A DNA stretch of 64,000 bases, from contig NZ_VCNP01000005.1 in assembly GCF_006782915.1 (NCBI RefSeq), positions 43,041-107,040 of the forward strand, written 5' to 3'. Shown here one piece after another: positions 19,317 through 26,101 of this stretch. The position numbers and the translations under genes are program-made. The notes under the pieces are model-generated. The model searched no databases and was not told where the DNA came from. It saw only the letters and a list, made by a program, of their open reading frames with translations. The stretch is from Streptomyces calvus (GTDB lineage Bacteria > Actinomycetota > Actinomycetes > Streptomycetales > Streptomycetaceae). The stretch's first letter is position 1; every line of letters starts with the position of its first letter.

Positions 19317-20212
19317 CGGGCGGCCTCGGCGGGGGTGCGGTCCAGGACGAAGTGGGCGTAGGGGACGGTCCACACGGACTCGTGTCCGATGCGGTGGCCG
19401 GTGTAGCCGTCGTCCCCGTACGCGGTGCCGTGGTCGGAGCAGACGACGGCGAAGCAGCGTCGTCTGCTGCTCGCGGCGGCGAAGAGCCGGTCGATGTGCC
19501 GGTCGACGTACTCCAGGGCGGCGGCGTGCGTGGCGCGGGTGTCGCCGTCCTCGCGGGTCGCGCCGGGCCGGTGGAACCAGTTGGGCTGGTGCAGTGCCGC
19601 CACGTTGACGAAGAGGAACAGGCGCTGCTCGTGCGGAAGTTCGCGGACGATCCGTTCCGCGCGGGCGACCTGGGACTCGAAGGAGGTCGGTGAGGTGACG
19701 CCGAACTCCGGTTCCCAGTGGGACTCCTGGAAGAGGCCGGGCAGGACCGAGCCGAGCGGTCCCCGCTTGTTGAAGAAGCCTACGCCGCCGACGCAGACCG
19801 TGCGGTAGCCCTCCTTCGCCAGACCGGACACCAGGTCGGGGGTGTCGTGGACGAAGGTGCGTGCGGCCGTGGTCTCGCTGCCGGCGAAGCGGGCCGCGAA
19901 CAGGCGCGGGTGCGGGCCCGGTTCGGCGGGCGTCGGCAGGAAACCGGCGAAGATCGCCTGGTGGGAGGCGTAGGTGAAGCTGCCCGGGGCGTGCCGCTTC
20001 TCCCAGCGGCCGCCGGGCAGACGGCGGGCCAGGTGGGGGGTGCGTCCGGTGGCGGCGAGTTCGGCGGCGACGTCGTAGCGCAGGGTGTCGAGGGTGACGA
20101 GCAGGATGTCGTGGCTGCCGACGATCTCGTTCATGTCCGGTTGGTCCGGTGCGGCGGTTCCGTGCGGGGCGTGCGGGGCGTGCTCCCCGGGCGTCGGTTC
20201 AGGCGCTGACAT
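19313..20212 (-). CDS. STM4013/SEN3800-family sulfatase-like hydrolase
   Basis: A 299-residue member of the alkaline phosphatase/sulfatase superfamily. The N-terminal metal-binding motif is VTLDTLRYD and the C-terminal one is CSDHGTAYGDDGYTGHRIGH, so two metal ions are likely bound. The usual Cys-x-Pro-x-Arg site of formylglycine sulfatases is absent, so a phosphohydrolase-like reaction or transfer is more probable. The start at 20210-20212 lies inside the end of the upstream gene; an internal ATG (MNEIVGSHD, at 20133) matches distant homologues better and is an alternative. Confidence 0.83.
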   Translation of the reverse strand: MSAPEPTPGEHAPHAPHGTAAPDQPDMNEIVGSHDILLVTLDTLRYDVAAELAATGRTPHLARRLPGGRWEKRHAPGSFTYASHQAIFAGFLPTPAEPGPHPRLFAARFAGSETTAARTFVHDTPDLVSGLAKEGYRTVCVGGVGFFNKRGPLGSVLPGLFQESHWEPEFGVTSPTSFESQVARAERIVRELPHEQRLFLFVNVAALHQPNWFHRPGATREDGDTRATHAAALEYVDRHIDRLFAAASSRRRCFAVVCSDHGTAYGDDGYTGHRIGHESVWTVPYAHFVLDRTPAEAAR

Positions 20213-21461
20213 GGGTGGTTCCCGTTCTGTGCTGGTGGTGCCGGTGGTGCTCTGCGCACGGGGGGTGCTGTGCGTGGTGCTCCTCGTCGGCGTGGCGTCC
20301 GCGGCACCACTGGCCGGTGGAGGGAGCGGATGCGGTGCCCGGGCGGGCGTGGCGCAGGGCCGCCGTGACCTGGGCCGCGTAGGTGTCGAGGCCCTCCGCC
20401 CCGCTGCCCGGCAGTCCGGTGAGGCGGGGCAGCAGGTCACCGAAGGCATTGACCTCGCCGACCGCGAACCGGCGCCAGCCGACGGCCGGCAGCAGGTCGA
20501 CGCCCACGCACAGGGTGCGCGGGAAGCAGGCCGCCGCACGCTCGCACACGGCGAGGACGTCCGTCCAGCGTCCGCCGGCCGCCTCGACGGCGTCGCGCAC
20601 CGCGTCGAGATCGCCGCGCCGACCGCCGAGGTGGAGGTTGGTCAGCGGGGAGGCGCTGGTGCGCACCACCGCGTGGGTGGCGCGGCCGGCCACGACCACG
20701 ACCCGCAGGTCGGCGGCGCGGCCGGCCTGGGACGCCTTCGGCAGCCAGCGCTCCAGGTGCAGGCCGTCCGGGGCGAGCGCGTCGACGACGGCGGCGATGT
20801 CCTGCTCCCGTTCGTAGCGGCGCACCTTCAGTGAGTTGAACAGGCTGCCGTCCGCGGCGAGTTCGACGGAGGTGGTGGCCCTGATGCGGCCGCGTCCCGA
20901 GGACTCGACGGCGAGCACTCCGGAGGCCGAGGAGCCGTGCGCGAGTTTCACGAAGAGCCTCGGCATGCGGTGCTCGCGCATGGCGGCGCGCACGTCGTCC
21001 CAGCCGGACACCGGGACGGCGTCCGGGCCGGAGGTGGGTGACCAGGGCACGGGTACGTCCGCCGCGGCGAGCGCGGCGTGGCAGAGCCGTTTGTCGAACA
21101 GGACGGCCAGTTCGCCGGGGTCGTCCAGCCGTACGCCGCCGCGCAGTCCGCGTACCGCGCGGACGAACCGCCGGTACCAGCGGGCCGATCCCTCCACCCG
21201 GGTGGGGTCCGGCATGTCCCGCAGGAGACGGTCGACGTCGGTGTTCTCACCGGGTGAGTCGAGGCGGACGATCTCGTCGGGGGCGAACTCGGCGCCGCCG
21301 GAGCGCAGTACGTGCTCCCACGGCACGATGCGCGGCGCGGGCAGCCCGGCCGCGCGGACGGCGTCGGCGAAGAGCGCCGCCCTGCGGTTCTCCGGGTTGG
21401 CCACGACGGCGAAGCGCGCGGGCGGGCCGGCCGGCACCGGGTCACTCGCCGATCGCGACAT
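20199..21461 (-). CDS. STM4014-family ATP-grasp-like protein with His-rich tail
   Basis: A 420-residue protein similar to the STM4014 family. Its layout suggests an ATP-grasp fold: a Rossmann-like N terminus (FAVVANPENRRAALF), a central lid with FVKLAHGSSASGVLAV, and a C-terminal metal/ATP segment (CVGVDLLPAVGWRRFAVGEVNAFGD). ATP-grasp enzymes join a carboxylate to an amine using ATP, so it may ligate an amino acid to a peptide or other acid. The last 35 residues carry about ten His (HADEEHHAQH, HHRHHQHR), possibly a metal-binding tail. It overlaps both neighbours. Confidence 0.8.
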   Translation of the reverse strand: MSRSASDPVPAGPPARFAVVANPENRRAALFADAVRAAGLPAPRIVPWEHVLRSGGAEFAPDEIVRLDSPGENTDVDRLLRDMPDPTRVEGSARWYRRFVRAVRGLRGGVRLDDPGELAVLFDKRLCHAALAAADVPVPWSPTSGPDAVPVSGWDDVRAAMREHRMPRLFVKLAHGSSASGVLAVESSGRGRIRATTSVELAADGSLFNSLKVRRYEREQDIAAVVDALAPDGLHLERWLPKASQAGRAADLRVVVVAGRATHAVVRTSASPLTNLHLGGRRGDLDAVRDAVEAAGGRWTDVLAVCERAAACFPRTLCVGVDLLPAVGWRRFAVGEVNAFGDLLPRLTGLPGSGAEGLDTYAAQVTAALRHARPGTASAPSTGQWCRGRHADEEHHAQHPPCAEHHRHHQHRTGTTHVSA

Positions 21462-22398
21462 AGCGCTCCCCCGGTCCGTACGCGCGGCGCCGGACGGGTG
21501 TGAGGCCGAGGTCCGGGATGTGCGGTCCCAGCTCCTCGGCCACCCGCCGGGTCATGGCCTCGCTCATGAAGTGGTGCCCGAGGTCCAGGGCCCGCAGATG
21601 GGTCAGCGGCTGCCCGGACAGGAGGGCGGTCGCGCCCTCGTCGCCGAGCGTGCCCATGCTCAGGTCGAGGGAGTCCAGGCCCGCGACGAGGGGCGCCGAC
21701 GCCACCTCGGCGGCGATCTCGTCCTGGATGTCGCTGTTGCAGAGGCCCAGGTGGCGCAGCCCGGGGCCGTGGCCCGGCGCGGTCAGCAGGGCCCGGACGT
21801 CCTCGGCGGTGCACTCGCCGCCGTACCAGCTGGTGCCGAGCCACAGCTCCAGATGGTGCAGGGCGGGCAGTTCGCAGGCGGCCAGGGCGCGCACCGGATC
21901 GCGCGGCAGGCCGCCGGACTCGACGCGCAGCCTGCGCAGCGACGCGTGCCGCAGCGGCTCGACCACCAGCCCGTCGGCGCCGCGCAGGCCGAGGTCGTAC
22001 AGGCCGGGCCAGGCGCGCAGCACCCGGCTGACGTCGCCCTGTCCGATCCAGGAGATCTCCGCTTCCTCCGACTCGACGTCCGCGAGGAACAGGGCCCGCA
22101 GCCGGGGGAACCGGTGTGCCTCGGCGGTGAGCAGGTCGAGGCAGCCGGTGATGCCGTGCTCGTCCCACTCCTGCCACCAGGCGCCGACGACCAGGGCCAC
22201 GACCTCCTGCGTGCACACCCGGTCCAGGAACGCGGTCCACCGCTCCTCGAACGGGATCTCCCAGTCGGCCGACAGCCGCCAGGCGACGGAGGCCGGGGCG
22301 GGCAGGTCCGGGCCGGGGCCCTGCCGTTCCTCCGGGCCGTCGAAGCGGTGCACGGGCAGGCCGTGGAACTGCTTCAGGTGGGAGGGGCGGTAGCTCAC
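21442..22398 (-). CDS. STM4015-family leucine-rich protein, paralogue A
   Basis: A 318-residue protein of the STM4015 family with leucine-rich-repeat-like strands (LHHLELWLGTSWYG, LRHLGLCNSDIQDE, LDSLDLSMGTLGDEG, LRALDLGHHFMSE). Such repeats normally form a curved protein-binding surface. It starts at GTG (22396-22398), eight bases after the stop of paralogue B and preceded by ggggag, and ends with RYVAIGE. The same length and the nearly identical core strands show that A and B arose by tandem duplication. Confidence 0.85.
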   Translation of the reverse strand: MSYRPSHLKQFHGLPVHRFDGPEERQGPGPDLPAPASVAWRLSADWEIPFEERWTAFLDRVCTQEVVALVVGAWWQEWDEHGITGCLDLLTAEAHRFPRLRALFLADVESEEAEISWIGQGDVSRVLRAWPGLYDLGLRGADGLVVEPLRHASLRRLRVESGGLPRDPVRALAACELPALHHLELWLGTSWYGGECTAEDVRALLTAPGHGPGLRHLGLCNSDIQDEIAAEVASAPLVAGLDSLDLSMGTLGDEGATALLSGQPLTHLRALDLGHHFMSEAMTRRVAEELGPHIPDLGLTPVRRRAYGPGERYVAIGE

Positions 22399-22405
22399 TG
22401 CGGGC

Positions 22406-23362
22406 TCACTCCCCCACGGAGACGTAACGGTGGACGGTGCCGTCGTCGTCCTCGTCCCAGTCGGCATCGTCCTGGTCGAGGTCCACCTCGACGCCGGCCG
22501 GTTCGAGCGTCTCGCGTATGCGCTGCCGGAGCGGCTCGCTCAGGTAGTTGTGGTGCAGGTCCAGCTTCTTCAGGTGGGTCAGCGGCTGGCCGCCGAGGAG
22601 GGCGGTGGCGCCTTCGTCGCCGAGGGTGCCCATCGACAGGTCGAGCACCTCCAGCCGGGCGACCACGGGTGCGGCCGCGACGGCGGCGGCGACCTCGTCC
22701 TGGATCTCGCTGTTGCGCAGGGCCAGATGGCGCAGCCGGGGCAGCCGCGCGCCGGACAGGATCGGCTCCAGGTCGGCGGGCTCGCTGTCGGCGCCGTACC
22801 AGGAGGTGCCGAGCCACAGGTCGAGGTGTTCCAGCGCGGGCAGCTCGCTGGCTCCGACACCGCGGACGACGTCCGCCGGCATGCCTCCGGTCTCCACGAC
22901 CAGCTTGCGCAGTGCGTCGTGGCGCACCGCGGGGAACTCCAGGTCCTGGCCGCCGCGCACGCCGAACTCCTCCAGCTGCGGGAAGCCGGCCAGGAGCGGG
23001 GTGACGTCGGTCTGGTGGATCCAGGAGATCTCGCACTCCTCGAACACGATGTCCCCGAGGAACACCGCTCGCAGTGCGGGCAGCCGGTCGCGCGCATCCA
23101 GCAGCGCCTCGATGATGCCGGCGGGGCCGCAGTCGAAGGCGTCGTCCCAGATCCCGACGACCAGGGCACGCACCCGCGTGGTGTCGACCTCGGAGCAGAA
23201 GCGGGCGAAGACCTGCGTCCATCCCTCCCCGTCGCCGTACGTGCGGGCGGCGATGCTCCAGGCCACGGCGTCGGCCTCGGGCAGCTCCGTCGTGTCCCCG
23301 CGCCCGGGGAAGGTGAAGACGGGGAGGCCGTACAGCTCCTCGAGGTGGCTACCGATGGTCAT
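22406..23362 (-). CDS. STM4015-family leucine-rich protein, paralogue B
   Basis: First gene of the STM401x operon; 318 residues, a leucine-rich-repeat-like protein with LEHLDLWLGTSWYG, LRHLALRNSEIQDE, LEVLDLSMGTLGDEG and LKKLDLHHNYLSE. The C terminus has an acidic run (DLDQDDADWDEDDD) before RYVSVGE, the tail it shares with paralogue A. The ATG at 23360-23362 is the first Met that gives the family start TIGSHLEELYGLP. Transcription should begin at the PafBC-type promoter about 95 bases upstream. Confidence 0.85.
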   Translation of the reverse strand: MTIGSHLEELYGLPVFTFPGRGDTTELPEADAVAWSIAARTYGDGEGWTQVFARFCSEVDTTRVRALVVGIWDDAFDCGPAGIIEALLDARDRLPALRAVFLGDIVFEECEISWIHQTDVTPLLAGFPQLEEFGVRGGQDLEFPAVRHDALRKLVVETGGMPADVVRGVGASELPALEHLDLWLGTSWYGADSEPADLEPILSGARLPRLRHLALRNSEIQDEVAAAVAAAPVVARLEVLDLSMGTLGDEGATALLGGQPLTHLKKLDLHHNYLSEPLRQRIRETLEPAGVEVDLDQDDADWDEDDDGTVHRYVSVGE

Positions 23363-23457
23363 CCGGGTGGCTCCTGACGTGCGACGGGTGAGGGATGGTG
23401 CGTGGGCGAGGCCGTCACGGGGCACGGGGTGCGAGCCGTCCGGCGATGCGTGCAGCA

Positions 23458-23480
23458 GTTCTACCAACAGCCACTGACAA
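23458..23480 (-). promoter_or_regulatory. RecA-NDp/PafBC-type promoter of the STM401x operon
   Basis: On the minus strand TTGTCAGTG (23472-23480 as CACTGACAA) is followed after exactly eight bases by TAGAAC (23458-23463). The consensus for LexA-independent DNA-damage promoters of actinobacteria is TTGTCRGTG-N8-TAN3T. The box is perfect; the -10 differs in the last base. Confidence 0.65.
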
Positions 23481-23509
23481 CGCCCGGCGGCGGGGCTGGT
23501 GACGGTCCG

Positions 23510-23532
23510 TTGTCAGTGGCGGCTCGTACTGT
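23510..23532 (+). promoter_or_regulatory. RecA-NDp/PafBC-type promoter of the 108-residue/DUF6745 genes
   Basis: TTGTCAGTG (23510-23518), eight bases, then TACTGT (23527-23532): a full match to TTGTCRGTG-N8-TAN3T. Together with the minus-strand copy it forms a perfect 12-base inverted repeat (23471-23482 and 23508-23519). Confidence 0.75.
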
Positions 23533-23581
23533 CTGCTCCGTCGACTCCGGAGCGCCGTGCGCCAGAGCGGAGGGGAGAGCC

Positions 23582-23908
23582 ATGTACCGGCAGGGAGACG
23601 TCCTGATCGTGCCCGTCGCGGAGGAGGCGGTGCCGTCCCATGTCCCGGACGCGCCGAAGGAACCGCGCGATGCCAGGGGACGGCTGGTGCTGGCCCTCGG
23701 TGAGGTCACCGGTCACGCCCACGCGGTGCTCGGCCGGGGCGAACTCGTGCGTGAGCCCGGCCCGTTCGGCCCGTTCCTGCTGCATCTGCCCGAGGGCGGC
23801 CGGGTGGTCCACGAGGAGCATGCCGCGATCACGCTGCCGCAGGGCTGGTTCCGCGTGATCCGGCAGCGGGAGTACGTGCCCGGCTCGGTGCGGCTCGTGG
23901 CCGACTGA
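23582..23908 (+). CDS. Conserved 108-residue protein of unknown function
   Basis: A small protein starting MYRQGDVLIVPV, with LALGEVTGHAHAVLG and LPQGWFRVIRQREY. It looks like a compact beta-rich domain with several His residues (EVTGHAHAV, VVHEEHAAI) that could bind metal, but no family name is certain. The ATG follows ggaggggagag. It is the first gene on the plus side of the divergent promoter and is followed 56 bases later by the DUF6745 gene, with which it is probably cotranscribed. Confidence 0.75.
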   Translation: MYRQGDVLIVPVAEEAVPSHVPDAPKEPRDARGRLVLALGEVTGHAHAVLGRGELVREPGPFGPFLLHLPEGGRVVHEEHAAITLPQGWFRVIRQREYVPGSVRLVAD

Positions 23909-23964
23909 CGGCCGCGGCCACCGTACGGACATCACAAGCGAGCGGGGAACAGGGGAAGTTGACG

Positions 23965-25032
23965 ATGACGACGCAGGACAGTGCGGCGGTGACCGTGACC
24001 GGGGGCCCGGCGGAGGGGGCCGACGGCGCGGAGGTGACGGCGCGCTGGCGCGCGTGGGCGATGGCCGCGGTGCCCGCCGACCGCGCGGCGGCGGAGGAGG
24101 GCGTCCGGCTGGCGTACCGCAGCGCCGGGCTGGCCGAGCCGGAGCGTGTGGTCTGGGCCGGGTCGCCGCGCGAGGCCGTGACGCTGATACGGCAGGGGAC
24201 GGACTTCGGCGCGAGCGTGCGCGACGCGGTGCGCACGGCGCCGTGGGCCGCCGAGCGCCGCCGTCTGCACGAGGAGCTGGGTGCGACGGGCTGGTCCGGG
24301 CACTGGTCGCGCACCGGCGGCGCCCTGTGGGACTCCACTCAGGCGCTGGTCGACCGGATCCGCGCCGGCGTGCTCGACGACCTCGCCGGCGACGACCGGG
24401 CCGCCCGCACGGACATCGGGCTGGTCCTGCTGGACGCGCTGCTCGGTCAGCACGACGCGCCGTGGCTGGCCGCCCTGCACTCCGAGGGGTCCGCGCTGGC
24501 CGGTCCGGCCCAGGTGTGCCGCAGTGCCGGCTGGTGGTGGCCGTTCGAGAGGACGGCTGTGGTGTGCGAGCGGCCGGTCGCCCTGCACCGTGACGAGGCC
24601 GGCCGGCTCGATCACGGTGCAGGGCCCGCCCTGGAGTTCCCCGACGGTTTCGCCCTGTGCGCCTGGCGCGGCATGCCGGTGACGCGTGCCTTCCTGGAGG
24701 AGCTGCGCACCCTCACCCCGGAGCGGATCCGGGCGGAGGAGAACGCGGAACTGCGGCGGGTGATGCTCGAGTACTACGGCTACGACCGCTACCTGGCCGA
24801 CTCGGGGGCGAAGCCCCTGCACAAGGACGAGACGGGGACGCTGTGGCGCATCGACCTGGTCGACGACGAACCGGTCGTCATGGTCGAGGTCCTCAATTCC
24901 ACGCCGGAACCGGACGGCACCCACCGCACGTACTGGCTCCGGGTGCCGCCGCGGACCCGTACCGCCCGGGAGGGTGTGGCGTGGACGTTCGGTCTGGGGG
25001 CGGAGCAGTACGAGCCGCTGAAGGAGACGTGA
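23965..25032 (+). CDS. DUF6745-type protein
   Basis: A 355-residue protein. The second half carries features typical of DUF6745 proteins: WWWPFERTAVVCERPVALH, followed by a stretch around residues 210-235 that reads like a food-frame for the domain (HGAGPALEFPDGFALCAWRG), then MLEYYGYDRYLADSGAKPLH and ETGTLWRIDL. DUF6745 has no known activity and is often next to leucine-rich or STM4015-like proteins. The ATG at 23965 is used since aggggaa is at proper spacing; a TTG two codons earlier is possible. Confidence 0.75.
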   Translation: MTTQDSAAVTVTGGPAEGADGAEVTARWRAWAMAAVPADRAAAEEGVRLAYRSAGLAEPERVVWAGSPREAVTLIRQGTDFGASVRDAVRTAPWAAERRRLHEELGATGWSGHWSRTGGALWDSTQALVDRIRAGVLDDLAGDDRAARTDIGLVLLDALLGQHDAPWLAALHSEGSALAGPAQVCRSAGWWWPFERTAVVCERPVALHRDEAGRLDHGAGPALEFPDGFALCAWRGMPVTRAFLEELRTLTPERIRAEENAELRRVMLEYYGYDRYLADSGAKPLHKDETGTLWRIDLVDDEPVVMVEVLNSTPEPDGTHRTYWLRVPPRTRTAREGVAWTFGLGAEQYEPLKET

Positions 25033-25125
25033 GCCCGTCCGGGTGCGCGCCGGGCTGACTCCGCCCTCAGGGGGTATGCGGAGTACGGCAAGCACAGATC
25101 GGACACTCCGCTGGAAGGAGCCCTC

Positions 25126-25275
25126 ATGCCGAGCATGCTGGAGCGCATCAAACATTTCGCCAGGAGCCCTCAGGGGCGGCGGGCCACGGAGGAGCTGCGG
25201 CGTGCCGCGGCCGACCCCCGGCGCCGGGCCCAGGGCCGGCGGCTCCTGGAACGGCTCCGCGGCGGTCACCGCTGA
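25126..25275 (+). CDS. Small 49-residue arginine-rich protein
   Basis: A short frame preceded by ctggaaggag, an excellent ribosome site, and ending in a TGA. The product starts MPSMLERIKHFARSPQGRR and continues with ATEELRRAAADPRRRAQGRR. It has about 14 Arg or Lys residues and only one acidic cluster, is probably all helical, and has no signal peptide. I recognise no domain; a nucleic-acid- or membrane-surface-binding role is possible. It lies between the DUF6745 gene and the ATPase gene on the same strand. Confidence 0.7.
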   Translation: MPSMLERIKHFARSPQGRRATEELRRAAADPRRRAQGRRLLERLRGGHR

Positions 25276-25354
25276 ACCGAACCGCTCCGTATCCGCCCGC
25301 GCGGTCCGGCACGCACCCGCACGGCGGGCGTGCCCGTGACCGGGAAAGGACAGC

Positions 25355-25861
25355 ATGAAGGAATCGTCGGTCCGCACAGTGGGCTGGGCGCGTTCACTGC
25401 CGATGGACCGTGGGGTGAAGGAGGCGCGGGACTGGGCGCGCGAGCACCTCGACACGCTGGGCTGGAGCAGCACGGCGCCCGACACGGTGGACGCCGTGCT
25501 GCTGACCGTGTCGGAGCTGGTCACCAACGCCCACGTCCATGCCCGTAGCAGCGCGCAGGTGGTCATGTCGTGGGACAACCGCTGCCTGCACATCTCGGTG
25601 CACGATTCATCCGACACCCTGCCGGCGCCGCGGGGACCGAGCACGGAGCGGGTCGGAGGGCGCGGCATGTTCCTGGTGGACGCCCTGGCCGACGAGTGGG
25701 AGGCCCGCCCGTGCCCGCACGGCAAGACCGTCACCGCCTGCTTCCGCGCGCCGGACGCGGCGCACGACCCGCCGCCGGACGCGGCACCCGACGCGGCGCA
25801 CGACCCGGCACCGGACGCGGCACCCGACGCGGCGTCCACCTCGGCTGACCCGCCGCACTGA
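25355..25861 (+). CDS. RsbW-like anti-sigma factor / GHKL ATP-binding protein
   Basis: A 168-residue protein with a histidine-kinase-like ATPase domain over residues about 10-128: the N box TVSELVTNAHVHA and the G box GGRGMFLVDALAD are both present. Streptomyces has dozens of such single-domain proteins that bind or phosphorylate sigma-factor partners. The last 40 residues are a low-complexity tail of PDAAHDP/PDAAPDAA units, which arose from a DNA repeat at the gene's 3' end. The start is an ATG with ggaaagga upstream. Confidence 0.82.
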   Translation: MKESSVRTVGWARSLPMDRGVKEARDWAREHLDTLGWSSTAPDTVDAVLLTVSELVTNAHVHARSSAQVVMSWDNRCLHISVHDSSDTLPAPRGPSTERVGGRGMFLVDALADEWEARPCPHGKTVTACFRAPDAAHDPPPDAAPDAAHDPAPDAAPDAASTSADPPH

Positions 25862-25930
25862 CCGTTCCGTGAGCGCCACGATCGGCCGGTCCGTACGGAT
25901 GGCTGGGCGACCGGCCCGTGCGGACGGCCG

Positions 25931-26064
25931 GGCAAACGGTCACGGCCGGCCATCGGCCCATGCGTACGGCTCGGCGACCGACCCGGACGGATGGCTGGGC
26001 AAACGGTCACGGCCGGCCATCGGCCCATGCGCACGGCTCGGCGACCGACCCGAGCGGATGGCTG
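25931..26064. repeat. 67-bp tandem duplication
   Basis: Two near-identical adjacent units (25931-25997 and 25998-26064), each starting GGCAAACGGTCACGG. Shorter related fragments (ATGGCTGGGCGACCGG, ATGGCTGCGCGACCGG) flank them. They fill the noncoding stretch between the ATPase gene and crtU. Confidence 0.88.
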
Positions 26065-26101
26065 CGCGACCGGCGCGTGGACGGGTCCGAAGGCGTCCGC
26101 T

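Noticed and set aside
25931..26064. Tandem repeats as a possible CRISPR array
   Set aside because: The units are directly adjacent without spacers, and there are no cas genes. The same applies to the 45771-45850 and 31241-31645 repeats.
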